Assembly: GCF_018130165.1 (NCBI RefSeq)
Contig: NZ_JAFCLZ010000011.1
Location: 124,001 to 188,000, forward strand
DNA length: 64,000 nucleotides
Direction: 5' to 3'
Origin: Bradyrhizobium sp. JYMT SZCCT0180
Lineage (GTDB): Bacteria; Pseudomonadota; Alphaproteobacteria; Rhizobiales; Xanthobacteraceae
The notes under the pieces were generated by a model. The model was not told the DNA's origin and did no database searches. It was given only the letters and a program-made list of their open reading frames with translations. Both the position numbers and the translations under genes were made by a program. This document shows positions 42,201 through 50,948 of this stretch, one piece after another (position 1 is the first letter of the stretch; each line of letters starts with the position of its first letter).

Positions 42201-42686
42201 ATGCAGGGCGACCCAAAAGTCATCGATTATCTCAACAAGGGCCTGCGCAGCGAGCTTACCGCGATCAGCCAGTACTGGCTGCATTACCGGCTCCTGAACA
42301 ATTGGGGCCTGCTGAATATGGCCAAGGTCTGGCGCAAGGAATCCATCGAGGAGATGGAACACGCCGACAAATTCACCGACCGGATCCTGTTCCTCGACGG
42401 CTTTCCCAACCTGCAGGTGCTCGATCCGCTGCGGATCGGCCAGAACGTCCTGGAGATCATCGAATGCGATCTGGCCTCCGAGATATCCGCGCGCGCGCTG
42501 TACCAGGAAGCCGCTACCTACTGCCACGGCGTGAAGGACTACGTCTCACGCGACCTGTTCGAGCAGCTGATGAAGGACGAGGAGCATCACATCGATTTCC
42601 TCGAGACCCAGCTCGACCTGATCAAGCGTATCGGGCTTGAGCTCTACACCCAGAAGCATGTCGGCGGGCTCGAGAGCGAGCACTGA
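42201..42686 (+). CDS. bfr: Bacterioferritin, haem-type
   Basis: A 161-residue subunit of the 24-mer iron-storage cage. The di-iron ferroxidase ligands E18, E51, H54, then later E94, E127 and H130 (DEEHHIDFLE) are in place, and Met52 (IEEMEHAD) is the bis-methionine haem ligand, so it is the haem-binding Bfr rather than plain ferritin. Preceded by a perfect Irr-type box, so expression likely rises when iron is sufficient. The next membrane-protein gene starts 11 bases after. Confidence 0.97.
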   Translation: MQGDPKVIDYLNKGLRSELTAISQYWLHYRLLNNWGLLNMAKVWRKESIEEMEHADKFTDRILFLDGFPNLQVLDPLRIGQNVLEIIECDLASEISARALYQEAATYCHGVKDYVSRDLFEQLMKDEEHHIDFLETQLDLIKRIGLELYTQKHVGGLESEH

Positions 42687-42697
42687 GCGGAGGCGCG

Positions 42698-43084
42698 ATG
42701 GCGCCCTCTGAGGAAATTGTCCGGCTCGAGCGAGAGCTGGCGGAGTTGAGATCGCATTATGCGCATCTCGAGCGTAATGGGCGGGTGATGAAGCGCGGCA
42801 GCATGTTCATGCTCGCCGCGCTTGCCGTTTTCCTTGGCTATCTCTTGTGGGCCGATTTCGTGATGGGCGCGCTCGCTGTGGTCGCGGCGGCGGCTATTGC
42901 CATGCTTGTCTGGTTCTTGCCTGCCAGCAACCGGCGATGGATCGATGCGGGCACGCCGAGGGGGGAATTCGAGTTCGGCCCAAGCCAGGCTCAAAAAGTA
43001 GAGCAATGGATTGCCGACAGGGAAGCGCGACTGGCCGAACTTCGCCTGGCCGGTAGCGCAGGCAATCCCGCGACCGATCGCTGA
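42698..43084 (+). CDS. Small membrane protein with coiled-coil N-terminus
   Basis: A 128-residue protein. Residues 1-30 are a short coiled coil (EEIVRLERELAELRSHYAHLE), followed by two membrane helices (MFMLAALAVFLGYLLWADFV and GALAVVAAAAIAMLVWFLP) and a charged C-terminal helix with QKVEQWIADREARLAELRL. GGAGG lies upstream. Starts 11 bases after bfr and is probably co-transcribed with it. No function known. Confidence 0.75.
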   Translation: MAPSEEIVRLERELAELRSHYAHLERNGRVMKRGSMFMLAALAVFLGYLLWADFVMGALAVVAAAAIAMLVWFLPASNRRWIDAGTPRGEFEFGPSQAQKVEQWIADREARLAELRLAGSAGNPATDR

Positions 43085-43108
43085 TCCCGGGACCTGCCTC
43101 GGCGTTCT

Positions 43109-43714
43109 CTACAGTTGCGTCTTGTAGCGCTCGTAGATCACTTCCTGGCTTTCCCGTTCGCCAAGGCCGGTCTGGTCGTGAATGACTTCGCCGATGCTGG
43201 GCATCACGGCGCGTTCGACCCGCGTATCGCCCGCCCACAGCTTTGAGCGCATCAGCGCCTTGCCGCAGTGGAAATAGGCCTCGTGCACGTCGATGTGCAG
43301 CACCGCACGCGGCAGCTTGCCGAACTCCACCATCGACGCCATCACCTCCGGATCCACCGATACCTTGCCCTTGCCGCCGATGCGTAGCGTCTCGTCGATC
43401 CCCGGAACGAAGAAGATCAGCTGCACGAAGCCGCTTCCCTCGACGATGTTGCGAAAACTGTCGATCCGGTTGTTGCCGGAGCGGTCGGGCATCAGCAGCG
43501 CCTTCGGTCCGGCGACATGGATGAAGCCGGGATTCCCGCCGCGCGGCGAGGCGTCGACGCTGCCGTCCGAGCCCGATGTGGCCAGCACGCAGAACGGCGA
43601 CATGCCGATGAACTTCTTCGCATGGACGTCGATCTCGGGGCGCGCCTTCGCGATCACGCGCGGCGAGGGGGCAGGATAGATCGCGGCGAGGTCGCTGGCG
43701 GCAAAGTCGGTCAA
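43109..43714 (-). CDS. Pyridoxamine-phosphate-oxidase-like FMN protein
   Basis: A 201-residue split-barrel flavoprotein of the PNPOx-like superfamily. Typical is KFIGMSPFCVLATSGSDGSVDASPRGG near residues 35-60 and PGFIHVAGPKALLMPDRSGNNRIDS, FMN-contacting segments; VHEAYFHCGKALMRSKLW is the late motif of the MSMEG_1061-type group. Start is TTG 43714 with AGGAG six bases upstream. It could reduce FMN- or F420-linked substrates or detoxify; activity unknown. Confidence 0.85.
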   Translation of the reverse strand: MTDFAASDLAAIYPAPSPRVIAKARPEIDVHAKKFIGMSPFCVLATSGSDGSVDASPRGGNPGFIHVAGPKALLMPDRSGNNRIDSFRNIVEGSGFVQLIFFVPGIDETLRIGGKGKVSVDPEVMASMVEFGKLPRAVLHIDVHEAYFHCGKALMRSKLWAGDTRVERAVMPSIGEVIHDQTGLGERESQEVIYERYKTQL

Positions 43715-44024
43715 GGCGAATCTCCTGAATGAATGCGGCGCGATAACGTGAAGATACCATCGCGGTATTCCGGCAGCCACCCATTATCTTTGGAATGATC
43801 CTACGATCCAGGATCCTGCGTCCGCGGGCACAAAACAGCTGGCTGGCTCATTCGTCGCGCCGGGCTGATTGCTGGCTTGAAATAGGCGCAGCACGAACGT
43901 GCTATCGACCGTGCGTGCAGATTCGTGGTGAGCTGTGCGCTGCAAGTTGCCTAATATCCGGCCTGACTTCCCGTGGTTGGGGGCAGGAACCGCTCTACGG
44001 TCAATCTTCACGATTGGAAACGCG
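43715..44024. other. Divergent gap, no gene recognised
   Basis: About 310 bases between a minus-strand flavoprotein gene and a plus-strand unknown gene. It contains a small palindrome GATCCAGGATC near 43805-43817. No RNA or repeat-family member is seen; the promoters of both genes should lie here. Confidence 0.4.
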
Positions 44025-44699
44025 TTGAGCACGAACCCGAAGATTGCAATAGGCCTGCTTTCGCCCGTGGGATTGCTGTTTGCGCTCCCCGTCCTGCTCT
44101 GGGCTTTCAGCTTTACCGAACTCGTAGGGCTGGAGAAATGCAGCGTCGGTTCGATCAGCGTTGCTGAATACGAGCGCATCCTGTCTCGGGCCGGCGCGCA
44201 ACGCTGGACAGTATGGCCCGGCCTGTCGAATGGGGTGTTTTGGCCGTCGGACAATGGCTTTCGGGGCCCGACAGCATCTTTCAACAGCAACCTCAATGAT
44301 CAGCTTCTCTCACACATCAGAGAGCTTGCTGGGTCCGATCCGTCCGCTAATCGTCAACTGGCCTCGGCCCATGCCGTGATGCGCAGCATGGGTGCGGAAT
44401 ACGTCCAAACGCAGGAAGTACCGGACAAGGGCGGGGACCGCGCCGGTTCGCGCGTCCATTTCCAATACTACTTGCCTCAAGTGCGTTTCGCGCCTGTGTG
44501 CGTTCTCTGCCTGATATGGTCGCACACGACCATTGACGTGATCTTTTCTCATGATTTTGCCACCGGCCGACACGAGTTGCAGGAAGTGAACGTTCTGCAT
44601 GCCGGGCTGAAAGGTACCCCCGACAAGAATCGCGCGCGCAACGTCCCATGGGGTAGTTGTCCCGAGTTTCGAATATCCCGGCAGGTCGACGATAAATGA
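44025..44699 (+). CDS. Hypothetical membrane-anchored protein
   Basis: A 224-residue protein from TTG 44025 (GGAAACGCG upstream), with one N-terminal helix (IGLLSPVGLLFALPVLLWAFSF) and a soluble C-terminal part containing HFQYYLPQVRFAPVCVLCLIW and IDVIFSHDFATGRHELQEV. An upstream ATG at 43935 would add 30 residues. GC is a little lower than average. Not recognised. An overlapping minus-strand frame is weaker. Confidence 0.55.
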   Translation: MSTNPKIAIGLLSPVGLLFALPVLLWAFSFTELVGLEKCSVGSISVAEYERILSRAGAQRWTVWPGLSNGVFWPSDNGFRGPTASFNSNLNDQLLSHIRELAGSDPSANRQLASAHAVMRSMGAEYVQTQEVPDKGGDRAGSRVHFQYYLPQVRFAPVCVLCLIWSHTTIDVIFSHDFATGRHELQEVNVLHAGLKGTPDKNRARNVPWGSCPEFRISRQVDDK

Positions 44700-44736
44700 T
44701 GCAGCAATCGGAAGCGCTATAGGGTTGCAGCAACAG

Positions 44737-45081
44737 TTACTGCGGCATCCCGCGTCGCTTGGCGGAAGCCTTTGGCGCGACATTCTGCCAGGCCATTGTC
44801 AGCGCGCTTTTTAGCGTCGCCGCATTGGCCTTGGCCAGGCGAACATTGGTGTAGCCTTGTTTGCCCCATCCTCCCGGCACCGGGCGGAAGATTTCGGGCT
44901 CCGCCTCTACCAGCAACGATTGCTGCGCGTACGTCAGCTTCAACGTGCCCCAGCTTTCGTCGGGATGACCCAGCGTAGCGAAGATACGTTTGCCGACGCG
45001 GAAATCGGCCTTGCCGTGATGCGCGCTCTCCACCGTGTCGGAAAGCGCGAGTGCGGTCCGACGAAAACGGCTGGTTGACAT
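44737..45081 (-). CDS. MmcQ/YjbR-family protein
   Basis: A 114-residue single-domain protein of the YjbR/MmcQ double-wing DNA-binding-like family. Shows RRTALALSDTVESAHHGKADFRV, IFATLGHPDESWGTLKL and GWGKQGYTNVRLAKANAATLKSAL, all typical. ATG 45081 has GAAGAAGG upstream. Function unknown; some relatives are implicated in DNA interactions. Confidence 0.87.
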   Translation of the reverse strand: MSTSRFRRTALALSDTVESAHHGKADFRVGKRIFATLGHPDESWGTLKLTYAQQSLLVEAEPEIFRPVPGGWGKQGYTNVRLAKANAATLKSALTMAWQNVAPKASAKRRGMPQ

Positions 45082-45100
45082 TGCACGCCTTCTTCCGGGT

Positions 45101-46159
45101 CTACATCGTCCGCTGCGGCGCGGTTTGCAGCAATTCCTGCAATTGCTTCTTGTAGAATGCCGCATTGCCTGTCGTGAGGTGCCCACGCGTCTCGGTCGAG
45201 GCCGGGATCAGGAACAGGCGGCCGTTCTTGACGCGCTTCATCGCTGCATCGGTGACGCCGGTTTCCGGCGGATTGCGCTCATCGTCGGCGGCATTGATCG
45301 CAAGCAGCGTCGCGTCGATCTTGTCGAGTCCCGCGGACGGATTGTAGTCGCGCGAGGCTTCCCACTGATAGATGAAGTCGTTGGCATCGGCCGTAATCGG
45401 CAGCGCCAGCCGGTCGTCCACCATCTTGTCCGCCTTCGCGCCCGTCGGCGCCAGCATCTGATAGGCCAGCGTGCCGCCGCCGGTGGCGATGCCGTAGGCG
45501 GCGATGGCGTATTTCATCATGCGCGGCTGAGTGACGTAATTGCCGCGGTTGTAGTCGGGATCGTTGCGGATGGTCTCCAGCATCATCCGCCGCAGCATCC
45601 AGTTGCGCGCCGCCATCTCGGTCGGCTGCGCGGCCATCGGCACCAGCGCGTCCATATACTGCGGATATTTGCCGCCCCAGATCCAGGTATGCATGCCGCC
45701 CATCGAATTGCCGATCACCAGCCGCAGGTGCTTCACGCCGAGGCCTTCCTTGAGCAGGCGATAATGCGCGTCGACCATGTCCTCGTAATTGTATTTCGGG
45801 AATGCCGTCTTCATGCCGTCGGAGGGCTTTGACGATTTGCCGTGGCCGAGCCCGTCCGGGATGATGATGTAGTATTTCGCCGCGTCGAGCGGCTGGCCGG
45901 GGCCGAACAATTCGCCGGCAAAGGTCGGCGTCAGCATGTTGGTGGCCGAGCCACCCGATCCATGCAGCACCAGCACCGGCTGGCCGGTCGGCTCGCCGAT
46001 CGTGGTGTAGTGCAGCCGCAGCTCCATGGTCTCGCCGGAGTGGAATTTGAAATCCCTGGCGATCCAGTCGCCCTGTTTGGGCGCCGGATAATCTGCGGCA
46101 GACGCGGCGAAGGTGGTCAAGGCGAGTGCAGCCGTCAATGTGATTTGCGAAAAATTCAT
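45101..46159 (-). CDS. Exported alpha/beta-hydrolase (MetX-like fold)
   Basis: A 352-residue enzyme with signal peptide (TLTAALALTTFAASAADYP). It resembles homoserine O-acetyltransferase-fold hydrolases: the oxyanion strand LVLHGSGGSATNML, nucleophile elbow IGNSMGGMHTWIWGGKYP, and a later His in STETRGHLTT. It is periplasmic, unlike MetX, so it is a hydrolase, not an amino acid enzyme. The ATG has GGGGAGA upstream. Substrate unknown; a peptide or ester hydrolase is likely. Confidence 0.87.
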   Translation of the reverse strand: MNFSQITLTAALALTTFAASAADYPAPKQGDWIARDFKFHSGETMELRLHYTTIGEPTGQPVLVLHGSGGSATNMLTPTFAGELFGPGQPLDAAKYYIIIPDGLGHGKSSKPSDGMKTAFPKYNYEDMVDAHYRLLKEGLGVKHLRLVIGNSMGGMHTWIWGGKYPQYMDALVPMAAQPTEMAARNWMLRRMMLETIRNDPDYNRGNYVTQPRMMKYAIAAYGIATGGGTLAYQMLAPTGAKADKMVDDRLALPITADANDFIYQWEASRDYNPSAGLDKIDATLLAINAADDERNPPETGVTDAAMKRVKNGRLFLIPASTETRGHLTTGNAAFYKKQLQELLQTAPQRTM

Positions 46160-46227
46160 GCTGATCTCCCCTGATGCGGCGCTCTTTTTTAGGGCCACTT
46201 GTCGGAGAGCCTATCACAACGGCGGTT

Positions 46228-46842
46228 TCACCGCACCAGATTGCCGTACAGCGTGTAATTGGCTTTCGGGCCCTGCATCACCAGCGTCCAGTGCGTAAAG
46301 TCGACCCCGGAGGTGCAGGAATTGCCGCCGCCCTGCAGGATCAGCGTCAGGATCTGCTGCCTTGCGATGCCAGGCTGAAACACGCCGCTGCCTGAGGCAG
46401 GCGCTGACAGTTTCCATTCCTTGTAGAGCGTCGGTCCCTGGCCCCTGTCGGGCCGGTCGCGCGGGTCGACCTCGAACACCGAGATCGTTGGGGGACGCGT
46501 CAACGATAACGTGCCGGTGTGGCCGGCGGCGTCGCGGAACGAAAGCACGAGCCTGTCCTCGCGCCATTGCGCCGAAAGCTTGTAGGTGCCGGCGGGCGTG
46601 GTGATGCCTTGGATGCCCAGGGCGTCGCCTTCACCCGTGAACAAGGTCGCATTGCTGCCGAAACGCAGGCTTTCAATCTCATGCTGCTTGCCGGAATCCA
46701 GCGCCACGGTGGCGACGTTGCGCTGACCTTCATTGGTGCAGCAGGCACAGGCGAGGGCGGAGGAGACAAGGGCCGGGCTGGTATGGCTCAGGATGAACAA
46801 TGCGAGCAGGATGCTTAGGCCGCGGCCGAACCGTACGATCAT
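46228..46842 (-). CDS. Secreted hypothetical protein with N-terminal Cys cluster
   Basis: A 204-residue exported protein. The signal segment is LSILLALFILSHTSPALVSSALA, followed by CACCTNEGQRN, a Cys-rich mature start which could be a metal or lipid attachment point. The mature part is beta-rich (EIESLRFGSNATLFTGEGDAL, ITTPAGTYKLSAQWREDRL) and ends with TLYGNLVR. ATG 46842 has AAAGGC upstream. Not recognised beyond conserved alphaproteobacterial pattern. Confidence 0.72.
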   Translation of the reverse strand: MIVRFGRGLSILLALFILSHTSPALVSSALACACCTNEGQRNVATVALDSGKQHEIESLRFGSNATLFTGEGDALGIQGITTPAGTYKLSAQWREDRLVLSFRDAAGHTGTLSLTRPPTISVFEVDPRDRPDRGQGPTLYKEWKLSAPASGSGVFQPGIARQQILTLILQGGGNSCTSGVDFTHWTLVMQGPKANYTLYGNLVR

Positions 46843-46919
46843 CGGATGCCTTTCACTGGCGCGTGACCGTTGGTCGCCGTTTCTGTCTAGCGCGTTCACC
46901 GGATTGTGTGCGTTCGCGG

Positions 46920-47165
46920 CTAGGCGGTGTCCTCGACATCGGTCTCCGGCCTGTCGTTGCCGGCCGCGGTCTCGGTCTGCCACTTGCCGTCGGCGGTTTC
47001 GTATTCGATCACCTCGGTGCGCCCGGGCACCCGCTGCTCGGCCGCCGCGCGCCGCGCGGCCGCGAGCGCCGCGGCATGGGTCGGATACGGTTCGGAGAAT
47101 ACGCCATTGGCGGTATAGGCCCAGCCGCCGTCATGCTCGACGATCTTGTAGGTCACGTGGCTCAT
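46920..47165 (-). CDS. DUF2188-type small protein
   Basis: An 81-residue protein starting MSHVTYKIVEHDGGWAYTAN, with FSEPYPTHAAALAAARRAAAEQR and an acidic tail. The pattern YKIVEHDGGWAY..GVFSE and the Ala/Arg helix match the DUF2188 family. No function known. Monocistronic. Confidence 0.85.
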   Translation of the reverse strand: MSHVTYKIVEHDGGWAYTANGVFSEPYPTHAAALAAARRAAAEQRVPGRTEVIEYETADGKWQTETAAGNDRPETDVEDTA

Positions 47166-47298
47166 CGGGAACTCGCTGTTGCCATTGCCGAGAGGGTGAA
47201 CGCGCCGCTCAATCTATGACAGGATAGTCGAAACTGTCGGATTTTGCATCGGCCGTTCGTCCTTGGAATGGCCAGCTTGCATCCCGGAGGAGAGAACC

Positions 47299-47565
47299 AT
47301 GTGCCGCAACATCAAGACCCTGTTCAATTTCGAGCCGCCGGCGACGCACGCGGAAATCCATGCTTCGGCGTTGCAATTCGTGCGCAAGCTTTCAGGGTTC
47401 AACTCGCCGTCGCAGGCCAATGCGGAGGCCTTCAACCGCGCGGTCTCCGAGGTTTCCGACAGCGCCCGCCGCCTGCTGGCCTCGCTGCAGACCAACGCGC
47501 CGGCCCGCGACCGCGAGGTCGAGGCCGAGAAGGCACGGGAGCGTTCGCGGGCGAGATTCGGATAA
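47299..47565 (+). CDS. DUF2277-family protein
   Basis: An 88-residue protein starting MCRNIKTLFNFEPPATHAEI with the conserved MCRNIKTLFNF start, then LQFVRKLSGF and a charged C-terminal helix. This is the DUF2277 signature. The start has CGGAGGAGAG upstream. Function unknown. Confidence 0.9.
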   Translation: MCRNIKTLFNFEPPATHAEIHASALQFVRKLSGFNSPSQANAEAFNRAVSEVSDSARRLLASLQTNAPARDREVEAEKARERSRARFG

Positions 47566-47711
47566 GACGGGCTGCGTTCGCCGCCCGGCTATTGAATTGG
47601 AGACGTTCCTGATCGCGTTTTCCCGGGTTCCGCAGCCCACGTGACGTAGCTCACAGTGCGGCCGGTCGCCCGGGCATAGGTTGGCACCATCCGATTGCCG
47701 TGGAGGGTGTC

Positions 47712-47933
47712 ATGCAGCCGACGATTCCCCTGAAACTGAGCGCCATCGCTTTCACCGTGCTGTGGTCCGGCTGGATGCTGTGGATGGGCGGAAGCTACGA
47801 GCCCGCCATCATCACCATTCTGGCGATCTCGGGCTCCATTGCAGGCTTTCTCTGGTATCGCGTCATGCGCTGGTGCTTCCGGCTGATGCGCCTGCTGCCG
47901 GATATTGGCGCCGGGCCCAGCGCCGCGCATTGA
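47712..47933 (+). CDS. Small membrane protein (73 residues)
   Basis: MQPTIPLKLSAIAFTVLWSG begins a protein with two hydrophobic helices (AIAFTVLWSGWMLWMG and IITILAISGSIAGFLWYRV), the second followed by the basic WCFRLMRLL. GGAGGGTG lies before ATG 47712. No family recognised; it may be an accessory inner-membrane subunit. Confidence 0.7.
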   Translation: MQPTIPLKLSAIAFTVLWSGWMLWMGGSYEPAIITILAISGSIAGFLWYRVMRWCFRLMRLLPDIGAGPSAAH

Positions 47934-48080
47934 ATCGCGCGTCTGTTGGGCCGGGCGTTGCTGATGTTGTTCTGGACTGGCGACGGCCTGGCTGCGTGGC
48001 CAGGTCGATCCCATGATCCCTTTGGGCGAATGGCAGGCGACGCTCGCGGGCCTGTTTGTCAGCGGCGCTGAGCAGCGCGC

Positions 48081-48581
48081 TTACTTCTTGTCCTTGTGTT
48101 TGCGCTTGTGCTTCTTCTTTTCCTTGTGGCGATCGTCGTCATCATCAGCGTCACCATCATCACCGTGCAGGGCCGTCTCTAGCGCCTCTCGCTCGGCGGC
48201 TTCACGTTCGGCGTCCTCGAGTGCCGCGGCTTCGCGCTCCGCCGCCTCGCGCTCGCGCATTTTCCGGTGATCTTCCCAGGCATCGAAAATCAGATGCAGC
48301 CACGGCATCACCTGCTCGATCGAGGGCAACTGGCCGGGCGGTCCAGGTTCGCCGCGCGGACCGGCTGCGCCTTGCGCACCGGGCTTGCCCTGCGGGCCAG
48401 CCTCGCCGCGCTTGCCTTGCGGTCCGGCCTTACCTTGCGCGCCGGCCTTGCCGTCCGCTCCAGGCTTGCCGCGCGGGCCTTCCAGGCCGGGCGGTCCGGG
48501 GTGCCCCTGCGGTCCGGGACGTCCGGGCTCGCCGCGCGGGCCCTGTGGTCCCTGTCGTCCCTGTTTGGTGTCGTTGGCCAC
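48081..48581 (-). CDS. Collagen-like (Gly-X-Y) protein with coiled-coil tail
   Basis: A 166-residue protein from GTG 48581 (GGAG upstream). After ANDTKQ it contains 25 consecutive Gly-X-Y triplets (GRQGPQGPRGEPGRP onward), able to form a triple helix, then a globular start LPSIEQVMPWLHLIFDAWEDH, a Glu/Ala-rich coiled coil and a highly charged Asp/Lys tail (DDGDADDDDD, KEKKKHKRKHKDKK). No signal peptide or LPXTG is visible. Bacterial collagen-like proteins occur on surfaces or spores; here location is unclear. Trimerisation via triple helix and coiled coil is likely. Confidence 0.75.
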   Translation of the reverse strand: MANDTKQGRQGPQGPRGEPGRPGPQGHPGPPGLEGPRGKPGADGKAGAQGKAGPQGKRGEAGPQGKPGAQGAAGPRGEPGPPGQLPSIEQVMPWLHLIFDAWEDHRKMREREAAEREAAALEDAEREAAEREALETALHGDDGDADDDDDRHKEKKKHKRKHKDKK

Positions 48582-48692
48582 GTGCTTACTCCGCCTGTCA
48601 ACGCAGGCTTGCGTCATATCAGACGTTAGATGACGGCTTCAATTACGCAACCGCATCTGCGGTCGCGATCAACAGCCTAGTGAAGCGGGACA

Positions 48693-49865
48693 CTAGTTCG
48701 CGTTCCATCTCACGGGCAGATTGAGCAGGCCGCGAAACGCCCAGCCGCCGATCCGCACCGGCTCGCTGTCGTCGAGTTGCAGACCCTTGAGCCGTGCAAA
48801 AATGCCGGGCAGCGCGACATCCGCGACCATCGCGCGCGAGGCAAAGGCGCCGGCGCAATAGTGCGGGCCGGCGCCGAAGGCGATGCTCTTCGACGTGTTG
48901 CGGGTGATGTCGAAACGGTCAGGGTCGCCGAAACAGGATTCGTCACGGTTGGCGGAGCCGAACATGAAGAACACGCGATCCTCCGGTTCGAAATCGACGC
49001 CGCCATAGGACCACGGTTTCGCAACGCGGCGCGGCGACATGCCGATCGGCGCGATCCAGCGCGCATATTCCTCGAACACGTCGAGCCATTTTGCCTTACC
49101 CTCGCGGACCAGCGCCAGCTGTTCGGGATGCGTCAGCAGCGCCCAGGTCGCGCCCGCGATGGCGTCGCGCGGCTCGTTCTGGCCGCCCGAGATCGCCAGC
49201 TTGATGTTGGCGCGGATGCTTTCCATGTTCTGGCCCGAGGCCAGGAGCACGCTGAGGATCGAGGTATTGGGATGTTTGGTCACCACCGGGACCATGTCGT
49301 CGATCGCGGCGTCGATGCCGGCGGTGGCGGCATGGCAGCGCGCCTCGACTTCCTTGTTGCCGGTGTAATTCGCGATCCCGTCGATCATCGCCTGCGACCA
49401 GGCGTCCATGTCCTGGTAGCGCATGTTGGTCAGCCCGGTGATGTCCTTCAGGCATTCGGCCGATAGCGGCAGCGCCAGCGCCTTGCACAGATCGGCTTTG
49501 CCCTGCGGCACCAGCTCGTCGAGGATACGGTCGGCATGGGCCTGGAACTGGCGCACCCAGGTGTCGCGCACCGTGCGTGGCGACACCGCCGGAAACATCG
49601 CCGCGCGCTCCGACATATGCGCATCGCCATCCTTGCGCATCATGTTGTGGCCCATCAACGTGTTCATCAGCCCCGCCGGCTGATGCGAGGAGAACACGTC
49701 GATGCGTTTTTCCTGGGTGAAGATGTCGTCGCGCCGGGTGAACACGGTGGAGCCCAGCTGCGGCACGAATGCGATCGGCGCCTCCTTCCGCATCCGAGCC
49801 AGGGCCGGATAGGGATCGGCCCAGAACGTTGATACGTCGATGTCGAAATGCGGGGCGTTGGACAT
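48693..49865 (-). CDS. Cytochrome P450
   Basis: A 390-residue soluble bacterial P450. Haem loop FGAGPHYCAGAFASRAM with Cys near 338; ExxR motif EYAR near 270; I-helix ISGGQNEPRDAIAG near 225, where the usual acid-alcohol pair (for example ET/DT) is replaced by QNEP, as in a minority of families. Typical substrate-recognition surroundings. ATG 49865. No ferredoxin gene is adjacent; electron donors must come from elsewhere. The SDR gene upstream on the same strand might act on the same substrate. Confidence 0.92.
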   Translation of the reverse strand: MSNAPHFDIDVSTFWADPYPALARMRKEAPIAFVPQLGSTVFTRRDDIFTQEKRIDVFSSHQPAGLMNTLMGHNMMRKDGDAHMSERAAMFPAVSPRTVRDTWVRQFQAHADRILDELVPQGKADLCKALALPLSAECLKDITGLTNMRYQDMDAWSQAMIDGIANYTGNKEVEARCHAATAGIDAAIDDMVPVVTKHPNTSILSVLLASGQNMESIRANIKLAISGGQNEPRDAIAGATWALLTHPEQLALVREGKAKWLDVFEEYARWIAPIGMSPRRVAKPWSYGGVDFEPEDRVFFMFGSANRDESCFGDPDRFDITRNTSKSIAFGAGPHYCAGAFASRAMVADVALPGIFARLKGLQLDDSEPVRIGGWAFRGLLNLPVRWNAN

Positions 49866-49913
49866 GATCGGTTGCCGTGGGTGGGAGAACTAACTAGTTG
49901 CCTAGGCAAGTAT

Positions 49914-49941
49914 GTCATTGCCGGGCCTGACCCGGCAATCC
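49914..49941. repeat. Half palindrome of family A
   Basis: CATTGCCGGGCCTGACCCGGCAAT (49915-49938) is a hairpin like the inner arm of family A (ATGCCCGG/CCGGGCAT). It lies in the 119-base gap between the P450 start and the SDR stop. Confidence 0.6.
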
Positions 49942-49984
49942 GTTTTTCAGGGGTTCCCGCACCAAATCGGCAGGTCCCGTCGGC

Positions 49985-50752
49985 TCAGACCGTCCGGTAG
50001 CCGCCATCCACCATCACGATCGACCCCGAGACATAGGCAGACAGATCGGACGCCAGGAAGACCGCGGGGCCGACAATGTCTTCGGCGGTGCCGGCGCGGC
50101 CGAGCGGGGTGTGATCGACGAACACTTTGACCAGCGCCGGATTGCTGGCGCGGACCTTCTCGTTCAGCGGCGTCTCGATGAAGCCCGGGCCGATCGCGTT
50201 AACGCGGACGCCGTCCTTGCCGAGTTCGGCGGCGAGCGCCTTGGTGAAGCCGAGCACGCCGTGCTTGGAGGCGGTGTAGGCCGGCGAACTCGGCGTCTTC
50301 AGATGCACGAACGACTGGATCGAGCCGATATTGACGATGCGTCCCTTGGCTGATCGCAGCGGTTCGAGGAACGCATGCGTCACGTTGAAGACGCCGGTGA
50401 GGTTGATCGCGATGATGTCTTCCCAATCGTTGATCACGGCTTCCGCCGCGCCCAGCATGCCGTTGCGGCGGGCGATGCCGGCATTGTTGACCAGGATCGA
50501 GACCTGACCAACTTTTTCGGCGACGCGTTTAGCGAGCGCGACGCAGTCGTCGCGTTTGGTGACGTCGAGCAGGAAGCTCTCCGCCTTGCCGCCGGCGTCG
50601 CGGATTTCGCCGGCGACGCTGGCCGCGGCCTGCTCGTTCATGTCGAGCAGCACCACGCGCGCGCCCTCGCTGGCGTAGCCTTTCGCGATCGCGCGCCCGA
50701 TGCCGGAGCCTGCGCCGGTGATGACAGCGATGTGATTCTGGAGCAGGGGCAT
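49985..50752 (-). CDS. Short-chain dehydrogenase/reductase
   Basis: A 255-residue Rossmann oxidoreductase. NAD(P) site ITGAGSGIGRAIAKGYA, structural NNAGIARRNG (NNAG motif), catalytic YTASKHG near residue 160 with the Ser at about 145 (GSIQSF). Ends GSIVMVDGGYRTV, typical of the 3-oxoacyl/glucose-dehydrogenase type. ATG 50752 has GAGGAA upstream. Upstream (same strand) of a P450; could act on a hydroxyl or ketone intermediate. Substrate not known. Confidence 0.92.
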   Translation of the reverse strand: MPLLQNHIAVITGAGSGIGRAIAKGYASEGARVVLLDMNEQAAASVAGEIRDAGGKAESFLLDVTKRDDCVALAKRVAEKVGQVSILVNNAGIARRNGMLGAAEAVINDWEDIIAINLTGVFNVTHAFLEPLRSAKGRIVNIGSIQSFVHLKTPSSPAYTASKHGVLGFTKALAAELGKDGVRVNAIGPGFIETPLNEKVRASNPALVKVFVDHTPLGRAGTAEDIVGPAVFLASDLSAYVSGSIVMVDGGYRTV

Positions 50753-50884
50753 GGGTGTTTCCTCAACGGTTCTGTTTTTGTGTGAGGACCATATTAGGAT
50801 GCGGATCGCGGGCCGTCAGCCCCCGGAGGATGCCCTCATGCGCGGGGCAGGTGTGTGCGCAGCATGGAGCCGGAGCAACGATAT

Positions 50885-50914
50885 GAAAAAGGCCGGGGCA
50901 TCGCCACCGGCCTT
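50885..50914 (-). terminator. Terminator of secreted paralogue 1
   Basis: AAGGCCGG (50889-50896) and CCGGCCTT (50907-50914) pair; read on the minus strand the stem is followed by TTTTTC. It is about 35 bases past the 50949 stop. Confidence 0.8.
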
Positions 50915-50948
50915 GATCGACGAATTGATGATGATTGAGCGCGCAAGC

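Noticed and set aside
44310..44783. Minus-strand frame over the hypothetical gene at 44025
   Set aside because: No ribosome binding site or plausible protein features; the plus-strand frame has a membrane segment and better composition.
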